Shown here one piece after another: positions 46,315-55,330 of a stretch of 64,000 nt of DNA. The stretch's first letter is position 1, and each line of letters opens with the position of its first letter. The stretch is taken from the NCBI RefSeq assembly GCF_001426665.1, contig NZ_LMEY01000003.1:83922-147921 (forward strand), given 5' to 3'. Source of the DNA: Rhizobium sp. Root1334. GTDB lineage: Bacteria; Pseudomonadota; Alphaproteobacteria; Rhizobiales; Rhizobiaceae. Both the position numbers and the translations under genes were made by a program. A model generated the notes under the pieces. The model ran no database searches, was not told the DNA's origin, and saw only the letters and a program-made list of their open reading frames with translations.

Positions 46315-47639
46315 CCGCCGAAATCATTCTTATCGACGACGACGTCAATGTGCTCGACGCCTGCCGTGAGGTGCTGGAACTTGAAGGCTTTGGGGTGTCG
46401 CCGCACGCTTCGGTCGCCTCCGCCCTAAACGATCTTCGGGCTGATAGCGAAACGGTGATCGTCTCCGACGTCCGTATGCCGACGCAGGACGGTTTCGATC
46501 TGCTGGCATGCGTCCGCGCGATCGATCGGGACATTCCAATCGTGCTGATGTCCGGCCATGGCGATATTCCCATGGCGTTGCGTGCCATGCGGGATGGCGC
46601 CTGGGATTTTCTGGAAAAACCTGCCGATCCGGTACATCTCATCGAGACGGTGCGCCGGGCGCTTGACCATCGCCGGTTGCTCATCGAAAACCGCCGTCTG
46701 CGGCTCTCCATCGCGGCCGATGGCTGGGAGGCGCGGCTGATTGGCCATTCGGCGCCGATGGTCGTGCTGCGTGAGCGGCTGAAACGCATAGCCGGCGCGG
46801 CAACCGACATCCTCGTTCTTGGCGATACAGGTACCGGCAAGGAGGTGACCGCGCGAGCGCTTCATGATTTCAGTGGTCGCAAGGGTCGTTTCGTTGCCGT
46901 CAATTGCGGTGCGATCCCCGAGACGATGTTGGAGTCCGAACTTTTTGGCCACGAAGCGGGCGCGTTTACTGGCGCGCGGGAAAAGCGCGTCGGCAAGATT
47001 GAACATGCGCATGGTGGCACGCTGTTTCTCGACGAGATCGAATCCATGCCGCTGTCTGCGCAGGTGCGCCTGTTGCGTGTGCTTCAAGAGCGGGTGATCG
47101 AGCGGCTCGGCTCCAACGACGAGGTGCCTGTCGATCTTCAGGTCGTCGCGGCGACGAAGGCCGATTTGCATCAGCTTGGCCGGCAGGGAAAATTCCGCGA
47201 GGATCTAGCCTACCGGCTCGACATTGCCCGCATCGAAATCCCGCCCTTGTCGGCGCGGCGTGGGGATATCGGACTGCTTTTCCACCATTTTCTTGACCTC
47301 GCTTCCCGGCGGCAGGGCCGCGCGGCGCCGCGCGTTGAGGCAACATTCATTGCCGATCTCGATCGGCGGAACTGGCCCGGCAATGTGCGGGAGTTGCGCA
47401 ACGTCGCGGAGCGCTATGTGCTCGGCCTTGAAGACATACCGGCCGGTGTTGGCGTCAAGGCTGGCGAAACGCTGGAGGCGCGTATGGACCAAGTGGAGCG
47501 TGCGATCCTGCTGGACAGTCTTGCCGAGCAGGATGGCCGCATCGGCGCGACAGCCGATGCGCTCGGCATCTCGCGCAAGACTCTATACCTCAAGATGCGC
47601 AAGCATGGTCTTGGCGGGGACAACGAAGAGGGGGAGTAA
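46311..47639 (+). CDS. NtrC-family sigma-54-dependent response regulator (PgtA-like)
   Basis: 442 residues. Receiver domain 1-120 with Asp53 (VIVSDVRMP) and Lys in FLEKPAD; AAA+ domain with Walker A LGDTGTGKEV, GAFTGA loop near 217, and LFLDEIESM; C-terminal Fis-type helix-turn-helix (IGATADALGISRKTLYLKM). The GAFTGA motif is needed to contact sigma-54. A sigma-54 promoter begins 92 bases after its stop, so it should activate the transporter operon. Downstream palindromes may be its binding sites. Confidence 0.94.
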   Translation: MTAEIILIDDDVNVLDACREVLELEGFGVSPHASVASALNDLRADSETVIVSDVRMPTQDGFDLLACVRAIDRDIPIVLMSGHGDIPMALRAMRDGAWDFLEKPADPVHLIETVRRALDHRRLLIENRRLRLSIAADGWEARLIGHSAPMVVLRERLKRIAGAATDILVLGDTGTGKEVTARALHDFSGRKGRFVAVNCGAIPETMLESELFGHEAGAFTGAREKRVGKIEHAHGGTLFLDEIESMPLSAQVRLLRVLQERVIERLGSNDEVPVDLQVVAATKADLHQLGRQGKFREDLAYRLDIARIEIPPLSARRGDIGLLFHHFLDLASRRQGRAAPRVEATFIADLDRRNWPGNVRELRNVAERYVLGLEDIPAGVGVKAGETLEARMDQVERAILLDSLAEQDGRIGATADALGISRKTLYLKMRKHGLGGDNEEGE

Positions 47640-47684
47640 CGTTACCGTTCTGACCCCGCCGACAGGACCGATGTTACCTTTCTT
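47636..47684. promoter_or_regulatory. GTTACC-type repeats, candidate upstream activator sites
   Basis: GTAACGTTAC (47636-47645) is a perfect palindrome at the very end of the response-regulator gene. GTTACC followed by T-rich sequence recurs at 47673-47684, and GGTAAC occurs downstream at 47754. They lie 50-95 bases before the sigma-54 promoter, the usual distance for activator binding sites. Assignment is by position only. Confidence 0.5.
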
Positions 47685-47730
47685 TCCCATTTCTGACGCA
47701 AGAAACCCGGTTTTCCGGCATTCGGCCAAC

Positions 47731-47746
47731 TGGCACGGGGCTTGCT
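47731..47746 (+). promoter_or_regulatory. Sigma-54 promoter (-24/-12)
   Basis: TGGCAC, five bases, TTGCT: an exact match to the conserved -24 GG and -12 GC elements with correct spacing. Transcription would start near 47758, about 40 bases before the binding-protein gene. It follows the gene of a sigma-54 activator, so the pair forms a coherent control unit. Confidence 0.85.
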
Positions 47747-47797
47747 ACGTTCTGGTAACCGCTGAATTTTCGGCGGTGCCATTGGGAGGAGACCAAT

Positions 47798-49117
47798 ATG
47801 CTCAAGACCATTGCTGCGGCGATGTTGATGTCGGCCGCCGTTTTTACGGTTGCCTATGCTCAGGACGGTGGAAAGGTCACCGTCATCACGTCCTTCTCCA
47901 AGGACGTCACTGATCCGTTCAAGGCCGGTTTCGAGGCCGCCAATCCCGGTTTTACGCTCGACGTACAGAACAAAAGCACCAGTGCCGGCGTCAAGTTCGT
48001 CGATGAGACGAAAGTCAACAACCAGGTCGACCTGTTCTGGGCATCTGCGCCAGACGCCTTCGAGAACCTGAAGGGCCGCAATCTGCTGGCCAAGTTCACA
48101 CCCTCCGTCACCGGCCTGCCGGAGAAGGTTGGTTCCTATCCGGTCAATGATCCGCAGGGCTATTATTTCGGCTTCGCCGCATCCGGCTACGGTATCATGT
48201 CGAACGACCGCTATCTGGAGGCCAACAACCTGCCGCAGCCACGCGAGTGGGGCGATCTGCTGAAGGCGGAATATCACGACCATATCGCCATCGCAGCCCC
48301 CTCGCGTTCCGGCACGACACATTTGACGATCGAAACGATCCTTCAGGGCGAAGGCTGGGCGAAGGGTTGGGCGACGCTGACCGGTATCGGTGGCAACCTC
48401 CAGCAGGTCACCGAGCGCTCGTTCGGTGTTCCGGATGCGGTCAATTCCGGCCAGACGGGTATCGGCATCGTGATCGATTTCTTTGCCTTCTCGGCTCAGG
48501 CGAGCGGTTTTCCTGTCAGCTTCAGCTATCCGTCGGTGACGACCGTGGTGCCGGCCAATGTCGGGATCATCACCAATGCACCGAACCAGAAAGGCGCCGA
48601 GGCTTTCGTGAACTACCTCTTGTCGGAAAAGGGCCAGGCCGTGCTGCTGGAACCGGCGATCCGCCGTCTGCCTATCAATCCGGCGCTCTACGCCAAGGCT
48701 CCTGAAGGCTTTCCCAACCCCTTCGAAGATCCGCGCTTCCAGTCGATGATCACCTTTGATTCCGACATCTCCAAGAAGCGCACCGATGTCGTCGACACCC
48801 TCTTCGACCAGCTGATCACCTTCCAGCTGGATAACTTGCGCGGCGCGACGAAAGCGATCCACGAGGCCGACAAGGCGCTGGCAGCCAACGACCAGGCCGA
48901 TGCCCGTGTGCTGATTGCGGAAGCGCGCCAGTTGATTTCCGCCATGCCGGTCACGGCGGACGAGGCGGCAAGCGATGAGACCCGCGCAGCCTTCACCGGT
49001 GGCGAGCAGAAGACCGCGCGCCAAGCGGAGCTTGAGCAGAAATGGGCCGCTTTCGCCAGCGAGAAATACGCCGCTGCCAAGGCGAAGGCCGAGCAGGCAC
49101 TCGACCTGATCGACTGA
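47798..49117 (+). CDS. ABC transporter substrate-binding protein, AfuA/FbpA superfamily, probable phospho-compound binder
   Basis: 439 residues with a signal peptide ending at VAYAQ and GGGAGGAG before the start. It has the iron-type binding-protein fold but lacks the paired tyrosines seen in the iron protein at 30255; the region reads GIVIDFFAFSAQ instead. AAPSRSGTTHLTIE is a serine/threonine-rich loop that could hold a phosphate. AfuA of Actinobacillus and relatives bind sugar phosphates, so this is the likely class. A helical C-terminal extension (about 330-439) is shared with the PgtC-like sensor. Confidence 0.86.
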   Translation: MLKTIAAAMLMSAAVFTVAYAQDGGKVTVITSFSKDVTDPFKAGFEAANPGFTLDVQNKSTSAGVKFVDETKVNNQVDLFWASAPDAFENLKGRNLLAKFTPSVTGLPEKVGSYPVNDPQGYYFGFAASGYGIMSNDRYLEANNLPQPREWGDLLKAEYHDHIAIAAPSRSGTTHLTIETILQGEGWAKGWATLTGIGGNLQQVTERSFGVPDAVNSGQTGIGIVIDFFAFSAQASGFPVSFSYPSVTTVVPANVGIITNAPNQKGAEAFVNYLLSEKGQAVLLEPAIRRLPINPALYAKAPEGFPNPFEDPRFQSMITFDSDISKKRTDVVDTLFDQLITFQLDNLRGATKAIHEADKALAANDQADARVLIAEARQLISAMPVTADEAASDETRAAFTGGEQKTARQAELEQKWAAFASEKYAAAKAKAEQALDLID

Positions 49118-49236
49118 CGATAGCGCCCCCGGGCCGTCCGTGACAAAGCGGGCGGCCTCTTCCAATCCCATGTTCTCGCTGCCCCTGGCGCCGCTCGGCC
49201 GCCGGGCCGGCCGACCTCATTCCGGAGACTGCCGTC

Positions 49237-50949
49237 ATGGCTTTCGCACTCTCATCCAACCCGATCCGGCGCATGACCGCCCGGCCCGGGCAGGTTCTGG
49301 CGGTGACGCTGATCGCGTTGTTCCTCGCGATCTTCCTCATTATTCCCGCGGGCACCGTCATCTACATCGCATTCACGGAGAAGGGCACCGGCGCGCTCAC
49401 CGCGGTGAATTTCATCGACTTCTTCAACACCGATCTTTTCCGCCGCTCATTCTTCAACTCGGTTTACGTGTCGGCCATGTCTGTGGTCTGGGCGACAGTC
49501 ATTGCGCTGCCGCTCGCCGTCCTGACGACACGCTTCGATTTTCGCGGCTCGCTGGTCATTCAGACACTCGGCTTCGTGCCGCTCATCATGCCCCCCTTCG
49601 TCGGTGCGGTGGCGATGCAGCTGCTGTTTGGCCGCAATGGCACTGTCAACCTGCTGTTGAACGACTGGCTCGGCATCCGCATTCCTTTCATGGAAGGACT
49701 GAACGGCGTCATCTTCGTGCAGTCGCTGCACTATTTCCCTTTCATTCTCATCAATCTGTCGACCAGCCTGCGCAATATCGACCGGTCGATGGAGGAAGCC
49801 GCGCAAAACCTTGGCTCGTCCGGCCTCCGGCTTTTCCGCCGCATCGTATTCCCGCTAGCCATGCCTGGCTATCTCGCCGGCGCTTCGCTCGTCTTCGTCA
49901 AGGTCTTCGATGACCTCGCCACGCCGCTGCTCCTGAACGTCAAGGACATGCTGGCACCGCAGGCCTATCTGCGCGTCACCTCTGTCGGTCTGACCGACCC
50001 GATGGGTTACGTCATCTCGGTCATCCTCATCGTCGTCTCGATCTTCGCCATGTGGCTTTCCGCTGTCGCGATGCGCGGCAAGGATTATTCCACGACGCAA
50101 CGTGGCGGCGGTGGTCTGGTGCGCCGCAAGCTTGGCTTCGGCGAAAGCGTCATCGCCTACGGTATTGTCGGTCTCATCCTGCTGCTGGTGCTATCGCCGC
50201 ATATCGGCTTGCTGCTGCTATCCTTCGCCACGGTTTGGTCATTCAGCCCGCTGCCGGACGCTGTCACGGTCGCCCATTACAGCCGGGTGTTCGGTGAAAG
50301 CTCGATCTATATCAAGAACACATTGATCTATGCTTCGCTTGCGGGCCTGATCGACGTGGTGGTTGGAGGGGCTATTGCCTATCTTGTGCTGCGCACCAAG
50401 ATTATCGGACGGCGCTGGCTCGACTGGGCTGCGACGTCGGCGCTCGCCATTCCGGGCGTCGTCCTCGGCATCGGCTATCTGCGCACATTCTACGGTGTCA
50501 CGTTGCCGGATGGCACGCCGCTCGCCACGCTCTGGATCATGGTCGTTCTGGCACTGGCCATCCGCCGTCTGCCCTATGCGCTGCGCGCCTGCTACGCTGC
50601 CCTGCAGCAAGTCTCTGAATCGCTCGAGGAAGCGGCAGAAAATCTTGGCGCGACCAAGCAGCGGACCATCCGCCGTATCGTGCTGCCGCTGATGACGGGC
50701 GGCCTTCTCGCCGGTTTCGTCACCAGCTTCTCCACCGCCGCAGTCGAACTGTCGGCAACGCTGATGCTGATACAGAGCAACTCCGACGCGCCGCTCGCCT
50801 ATGGCCTCTACGTTTTCATGCAATCGCCCGCAGGGCGCGGCCCGGGTGCGGCACTCGGCGTCATCGCGGTCGTCATGGTCGCACTTTGCACGCTGCTGTC
50901 GCACTACGTCATCGAACGCCGGCAAAAGGCGCTGGGAATGGCGAAATAG
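49237..50949 (+). CDS. ABC transporter permease, fused double domain (AfuB-like)
   Basis: 570 residues with about 12 membrane segments. Two EAA loops are visible: EEAAQNLGSSGLRLFRRIVF (near residue 190) and EEAAENLGATKQRTIRRIVL (near 468). The fused layout is that of FbpB/AfuB permeases. GGAG precedes the start. It lies 119 bases after the binding-protein gene, and the ATPase starts 18 bases after it. Confidence 0.93.
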   Translation: MAFALSSNPIRRMTARPGQVLAVTLIALFLAIFLIIPAGTVIYIAFTEKGTGALTAVNFIDFFNTDLFRRSFFNSVYVSAMSVVWATVIALPLAVLTTRFDFRGSLVIQTLGFVPLIMPPFVGAVAMQLLFGRNGTVNLLLNDWLGIRIPFMEGLNGVIFVQSLHYFPFILINLSTSLRNIDRSMEEAAQNLGSSGLRLFRRIVFPLAMPGYLAGASLVFVKVFDDLATPLLLNVKDMLAPQAYLRVTSVGLTDPMGYVISVILIVVSIFAMWLSAVAMRGKDYSTTQRGGGGLVRRKLGFGESVIAYGIVGLILLLVLSPHIGLLLLSFATVWSFSPLPDAVTVAHYSRVFGESSIYIKNTLIYASLAGLIDVVVGGAIAYLVLRTKIIGRRWLDWAATSALAIPGVVLGIGYLRTFYGVTLPDGTPLATLWIMVVLALAIRRLPYALRACYAALQQVSESLEEAAENLGATKQRTIRRIVLPLMTGGLLAGFVTSFSTAAVELSATLMLIQSNSDAPLAYGLYVFMQSPAGRGPGAALGVIAVVMVALCTLLSHYVIERRQKALGMAK

Positions 50950-50967
50950 GATTTGGGAGGAACAACA

Positions 50968-52068
50968 ATGACAATCACTATCAACAATACCGAATTGGCC
51001 GTAAGCCCAGCAAAGGCGATCAGCATCCAGAACGTGAATCTCTGCTATGGTTCGCTGCATGTGCTGAAAGATATCAATCTCGAAATCCAGCCCGGCGAGT
51101 TCTTTGCCTTTCTTGGCCCGTCGGGCTGTGGCAAGACGACGTTGCTCCGCCTCATCGCCGGCTTCAACAATGCGCAGAACGGGCGTGTGGTGGTCGGTGG
51201 GCAGGACGTGCTTGAGATGCCGCCATGGAAGCGCGACATCGGCATGGTGTTCCAGTCCTATGCGCTCTGGCCGCACATGACAGTCGCCCGCAACGTCGCC
51301 TTCGGCCTTGAGGAACGGCGCCTGCCGCGCGCCGAGCTGGAAAAGCGCGTGGCGGCGGCGCTTGCACTCGTCGGCCTTTCGCATCTTGCGGAGCGCCGGC
51401 CCTCGCAACTTTCCGGTGGCCAGCAACAACGCGTGGCACTCGCCCGAACCATCGCGATCGAACCGAAAGTGCTGCTGCTCGACGAACCGCTGTCGAACCT
51501 CGATGCGAAGATGCGCGTCGAGGTTCGCCGGGAACTGCGCGAACTCCAGCAACGGCTGAAGCTCACCACCATCTTCGTCACGCACGACCAGGAAGAGGCG
51601 AATACCGTCTGCGACCGCATCGCCGTCTTCAACGAGGGGAGCATCCAGCAGGTCGGCACGCCGATGCATCTCTATGAGAAGCCGGCCAACCTTTTTGTCG
51701 CCAATTTCCTCGGTACAGCCAACATTCTGGACGGCAAGGTGAGTGGCGCAGGCTCCACGCGCAGCTTCGAGGTTGAGGGCGGCGGCAGCATCCCAGTGCC
51801 GGAGGGCGTGGAAGTTCCAGCCGGCTCGAAGCTCGTCTTCCGTCCGCAATATGCGACAATCGGCACGGTCGAGCCCGGCGCGGTGCCACTCAACGGCACA
51901 ATAGCACACCGCGAGTTTCTCGGCGCGACGGTGCGCTACGGCGTCGAGGTAGGAACAGGGACGGTGCTCGTCGATGCTCCCTTCCATTCCGGTGATGCGT
52001 TGCTTGCTCCGGGCAGCCGGACGGTGCTGGGTATCAAGCCAGGCTCCGTCCTCTGGCTCGCTGATTGA
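50968..52068 (+). CDS. ABC transporter ATPase (AfuC-like)
   Basis: 366 residues from the ATG at 50968, with GGGAGG nine bases before; a TTG at 50953 is less likely. Walker A FLGPSGCGKTTLLR, signature LSGGQQQRVALAR, Walker B VLLLDEPLSNLD, and a C-terminal TOBE domain (about 250-366). It energises the preceding permease. A strong terminator follows the gene. Confidence 0.93.
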   Translation: MTITINNTELAVSPAKAISIQNVNLCYGSLHVLKDINLEIQPGEFFAFLGPSGCGKTTLLRLIAGFNNAQNGRVVVGGQDVLEMPPWKRDIGMVFQSYALWPHMTVARNVAFGLEERRLPRAELEKRVAAALALVGLSHLAERRPSQLSGGQQQRVALARTIAIEPKVLLLDEPLSNLDAKMRVEVRRELRELQQRLKLTTIFVTHDQEEANTVCDRIAVFNEGSIQQVGTPMHLYEKPANLFVANFLGTANILDGKVSGAGSTRSFEVEGGGSIPVPEGVEVPAGSKLVFRPQYATIGTVEPGAVPLNGTIAHREFLGATVRYGVEVGTGTVLVDAPFHSGDALLAPGSRTVLGIKPGSVLWLAD

Positions 52069-52073
52069 TTGGC

Positions 52074-52108
52074 AAGACCTTCGCCGTCTGGCGGCGAGGG
52101 TCTTTTTC
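52074..52108 (+). terminator. Intrinsic terminator after the ATPase gene
   Basis: AAGACCTTCGCCG pairs with CGGCGAGGGTCTT (one G-T pair), loop TCTGG, followed by a T-run. It lies before the histidine phosphatase gene, so that gene depends on read-through or its own promoter. Confidence 0.85.
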
Positions 52109-52127
52109 GCATTAAGGTTCGACTGAT

Positions 52128-52787
52128 ATGACATCTTCTCTTCCACCTCTGCTTGTCATCCGCCACGGCGAGACACAATGGAATGTCGCTGGCCGGCTCC
52201 AGGGCCGCCGCGACACGCCGCTCACCGCCAATGGCACGCGCCAGGCACTCGCTGTGGCTGCGCGGCTCGCTGAAACCGTGAGCAGCCTTGAGGATGCGGC
52301 CTTCTGGGTCAGTCCACTTGGCCGCGCAAGGCAGACGGCCTCCATCCTCGCCGACGTCTGGTCTCTTCCCTTCGAGCAGTTTTCCGAGGTGCCCATGCTC
52401 GCGGAACGTGGTTATGGCGTCTGGGAGGGATGGGCGCATACCGATATCGAGCGGAACTTCCCGGAGCAGTATAGTGCCCATGCCGCAGACCCTTGGGACT
52501 ATTGCATGCCGGAGGGGGAAAGCCGGACTGCGCTTACCGCACGGCTGCGCTCATGGCTTGCAACACTCGACGGCACCCGGCCACATATCGCAGTTACCCA
52601 CAGCGGCTGCCTGCGCGCATTGCGTGGCATTTATACAAACGCCTCGCGCATCGACATTCTGGCATACAGCGAGCCGCAGACGGCTGCATTTCTCTTGACT
52701 GAGGGGAATGAGGTTCTGCTCGGGGTCGCTCCAGCCCTGCTGCGTGCAATAGGATGCGAGAATGAAGGCCGAACGGTATGGATATGA
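52128..52787 (+). CDS. Histidine phosphatase (phosphoglycerate mutase-like)
   Basis: 219 residues. The RHGETQWN motif contains the nucleophile His13; Glu in AERGYGVWEG and His in VTHSGCLRAL complete the active site. It has no signal peptide, so it is cytoplasmic. AAGG precedes the start. Its place behind the transporter suggests it removes phosphate from the imported compound. Phosphoserine phosphatases and cobalamin-type phosphatases of the same family are alternatives. Confidence 0.88.
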   Translation: MTSSLPPLLVIRHGETQWNVAGRLQGRRDTPLTANGTRQALAVAARLAETVSSLEDAAFWVSPLGRARQTASILADVWSLPFEQFSEVPMLAERGYGVWEGWAHTDIERNFPEQYSAHAADPWDYCMPEGESRTALTARLRSWLATLDGTRPHIAVTHSGCLRALRGIYTNASRIDILAYSEPQTAAFLLTEGNEVLLGVAPALLRAIGCENEGRTVWI

Positions 52788-52997
52788 GCCGTTCTGGCAT
52801 TCACAGAGCGCGTTTCGGCATGCAAGTTTATCGCGCCCGACCTTCGCCGCAAAGCATGTATTGCGCTTCAACCACGCCACCACCAATCTTGAAGATGCTC
52901 AAGCAACGGGGCAACGTTTAAATAACCGAACCTTTGCTATGTCAGCCCCTTCGAAAAGGACACCGCAATGTAAGGAAAGCGACCGGCGATCTGGGCA

Positions 52998-54083
52998 TCA
53001 CCCGTCCGGTTGCCGTACTTTCCGTCGGGGGCGGTCCTGGGTGGTCTTGGATACGTTGTGCTCGTGGCTTGCACGCAGAACCAGCTCCGCGCCGACGAGG
53101 ATTTTGACCGGCGGCTGCGGTTCGGCGGCTGCGATCAGATCGTCGAGCACCGTGACGGCGAGGTAACCAATCTTGCGTTTCGATACGTCGATTGTCGTCA
53201 GGCCAGGTTCCATGGTCGCGCTCTGCGGCAAATTGTCGAAGCCGATGATCGAGACGTCCCGCGGGATGGAGATACCGTGCTCACGTAGGGCGCGGATGAA
53301 GCCATAGGCGATGATGTCGTTGGTGCAGAAATAACATTCCGCAAGATCGAGCCCGGTTGAGAGCAGCGCGCGCGTGTCGAGATAAGCCCCCTCAAAGGTC
53401 GATTCCACCGAGAGAATGTCGGCTGCGTTCACCGGCAGGCCCAGCCGTGCCATGTTTTTGAAAAAGGCTTCCCGCCGCAGGCGGAAGTTGGTGGTATCAA
53501 CATGCGAGGCGACGAAGCCGATGCGCTCGAAGCCCTGCATCCGGAAGCGGGACAGCGCCTTGTAAACGGCATCCTCGTTATTCATGTCCACGAAGTTGGC
53601 ATCGAGCACGTCGTAGAACGTATCGATAAAAACCGTGGGTAAGCCGAGGCCCTGGATGAGCCGGATATCGGCTTCAGTCAACTCTGTGCCCAGTGCGATG
53701 ACGCCCGATATCGGCGCACCAGCCAGCGATTCCGCCACGGCGCTTATCGGCTGTCCCTCGAAACTTACGACTTCCAGCGTGTAGTTGCGTCGCGTCGCCT
53801 CGGCCGACATGCCATCGATATAATCGGAGATGAAGACGCTATGGTCGCGATTGACGGTGTGGCCGTGCTTGGCGATCTTCAGGAAGCGGAGCGTCTCGCC
53901 CGGCTCCGCTGTGCTTCGCGACGCGCGCGGCACGTAGTTGAGGTTTGCCACTGCCTCCAGTACGCGTGCTCGTGTTACCCCGGAAATCTCTCCCTTGCCG
54001 TTCAGCACGAGCGAAACCGTCGCGGGTGATACACCTGCAGCCTCTGCGATATCCCTGATGGTCAGTTTTCCTGGTTTTTTCAT
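52998..54083 (-). CDS. LacI-family transcriptional regulator of the downstream ABC/Dha kinase locus
   Basis: 361 residues. The N-terminal helix-turn-helix is TIRDIAEAAGVSPATVSLVLNG with the hinge NYVPRASRST. The effector domain has SGVIALGTEL and PRDVSIIGFDNLPQS, typical of the periplasmic-binding-protein-like fold. It is divergent from the ABC importer genes. Three copies of TTTAGTAAA or its complement in the shared region are its likely operators. The effector is probably a sugar or ketose. Confidence 0.93.
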   Translation of the reverse strand: MKKPGKLTIRDIAEAAGVSPATVSLVLNGKGEISGVTRARVLEAVANLNYVPRASRSTAEPGETLRFLKIAKHGHTVNRDHSVFISDYIDGMSAEATRRNYTLEVVSFEGQPISAVAESLAGAPISGVIALGTELTEADIRLIQGLGLPTVFIDTFYDVLDANFVDMNNEDAVYKALSRFRMQGFERIGFVASHVDTTNFRLRREAFFKNMARLGLPVNAADILSVESTFEGAYLDTRALLSTGLDLAECYFCTNDIIAYGFIRALREHGISIPRDVSIIGFDNLPQSATMEPGLTTIDVSKRKIGYLAVTVLDDLIAAAEPQPPVKILVGAELVLRASHEHNVSKTTQDRPRRKVRQPDG

Positions 54084-54122
54084 GCGGAGACAGGCTGCCC
54101 TTATGCTGCGGCTGCGAACAAT

Positions 54123-54266
54123 TTTACTAAACGATTTAATTCACGTTTGCGAGACCTAAGGCAATCAGATGCCTTGCGCAACCGATATACGGCCCAAATA
54201 GGGCTTGTCAGTGTGAATTTCCTTTGATACCGTTTTAGTAAAGGAAGAGTTTGTTTAGTAAACAAA
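54123..54266. promoter_or_regulatory. Three LacI-type operator sites (TTTAGTAAA)
   Basis: Site 1 is TTTACTAAA (54123-54131), close to the regulator start; site 2 is TTTAGTAAA (54234-54242); site 3 is TTTGTTTAGTAAACAAA (54250-54266), a perfect 17-base palindrome with a central G. Sites 2 and 3 are 20 bases apart, about two turns, and sites 1 and 2 are 111 bases apart. Site 3 ends just before the ribosome site of the permease gene. A repression loop is plausible. Confidence 0.75.
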
Positions 54267-54278
54267 TGGGAGGGGATC

Positions 54279-55301
54279 ATGCAGAAAACCGGCGGACAGC
54301 TGGCAATGCTGCTTGTCATAAACGGGCTTTTGCTGATTGCGGGTTCGCTGATTTCCAGTGGCTCGTTCCTTTCCATTTTCAATCTTCAGTCAATGGCAAG
54401 CCAAGTGCCCGAAATCGGCCTTTTGGCCATCGGTGTCATGCTGGCCATGTGCGCTGGCAATGGCGGCATTGACCTGTCGGGTATCGCACTCGCCAATCTC
54501 TCGGGCGTCATGTCCGCCGTCATCATGTCGTCCTTCCTGTCGGCGACAGACAACGGGATGGCTTTCAGCCTCGCCTTCATCGCAGGCGCGATCCTCGTGG
54601 GTCTTGCTGGTGGCGTCATCAACGGCCTTCTCATCTCCCGGCTGAACATCACGCCGATCCTCTGCACGCTCGGCACGCAGATGGCCTTCATGGGGCTTGC
54701 GGTCGTGGTCTCCGGCGGCAAGGCCGTGATGGTTGGCACCCCGGCGCTACTTTCCAGCATCGGCAACGATATGATTGCCGCGGTCCCGATCAGCTTCCTG
54801 ATCTTCGTGGTGGTCGCCGGCATGGTTGCCGCGCTGCTGCGGTTTACCCCTTATGGCCTGTGGCTGATGCTGATGGGGACGAACCCCAAAGCCGCGGTTT
54901 ATGCGGGCTTTCCGAAGAACGGCGTGATCGTCGCCACCTATGCGATGTCAGGCATGCTTTCCGGTGTTGCTGGCATCATCATCGCAGCGCGCAACGTCAA
55001 TGTGAAGTTTGACTACGGCAGTTCTTATCTGCTCATCGCCATCCTTATCACCGTGATGGCCGGCGTGAAGCCCGAGGGCGGCTATGGGCGCGTCGTCTGC
55101 GTCGTACTCAGCGCCATAGCCCTGCAGCTCATGTCGAGCCTGCTCAACTTCGGCGGCCTTTCCAACTTTGTGCGCGATTTCGCCTGGGGGCTGCTGCTGC
55201 TCACGTTTCTGGCCGTCGGCCGCTACGACATCGCTGGCTTCCTGTCGCTGGGTCGCCGCTCGCAAAACCCTTCGGTGCCTGTCCCTCAAACGCCGAAGTG
55301 A
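54279..55301 (+). CDS. Ribose-type ABC transporter permease (first)
   Basis: 340 residues with about nine to ten membrane segments and GGGAGGGG before the ATG. The VLMSAVIMSSFLSA-type and GMLSGVAGIIIAARNVNVKFDYGSS (read in parts) regions resemble RbsC/LsrC permeases. It is the first gene of the LacI-controlled operon. A second permease is encoded at 57982, so the channel is a heterodimer. Confidence 0.88.
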   Translation: MQKTGGQLAMLLVINGLLLIAGSLISSGSFLSIFNLQSMASQVPEIGLLAIGVMLAMCAGNGGIDLSGIALANLSGVMSAVIMSSFLSATDNGMAFSLAFIAGAILVGLAGGVINGLLISRLNITPILCTLGTQMAFMGLAVVVSGGKAVMVGTPALLSSIGNDMIAAVPISFLIFVVVAGMVAALLRFTPYGLWLMLMGTNPKAAVYAGFPKNGVIVATYAMSGMLSGVAGIIIAARNVNVKFDYGSSYLLIAILITVMAGVKPEGGYGRVVCVVLSAIALQLMSSLLNFGGLSNFVRDFAWGLLLLTFLAVGRYDIAGFLSLGRRSQNPSVPVPQTPK

Positions 55302-55330
55302 AGAAGGAGGGAAAATTCGTGGAGGAGAAC

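Noticed and set aside
47798-49117. Reading this binding protein as an iron transporter
   Set aside because: The fold is of the iron type, but the paired tyrosines are missing, and the PgtC-like sensor set and phosphatase point to a phosphorylated ligand.
50239-52146. A 635-codon minus-strand frame
   Set aside because: It is antisense to the permease and ATPase genes, whose motifs and ribosome sites are clear. The translation is rich in Arg, His and Asp, typical of a shadow frame.
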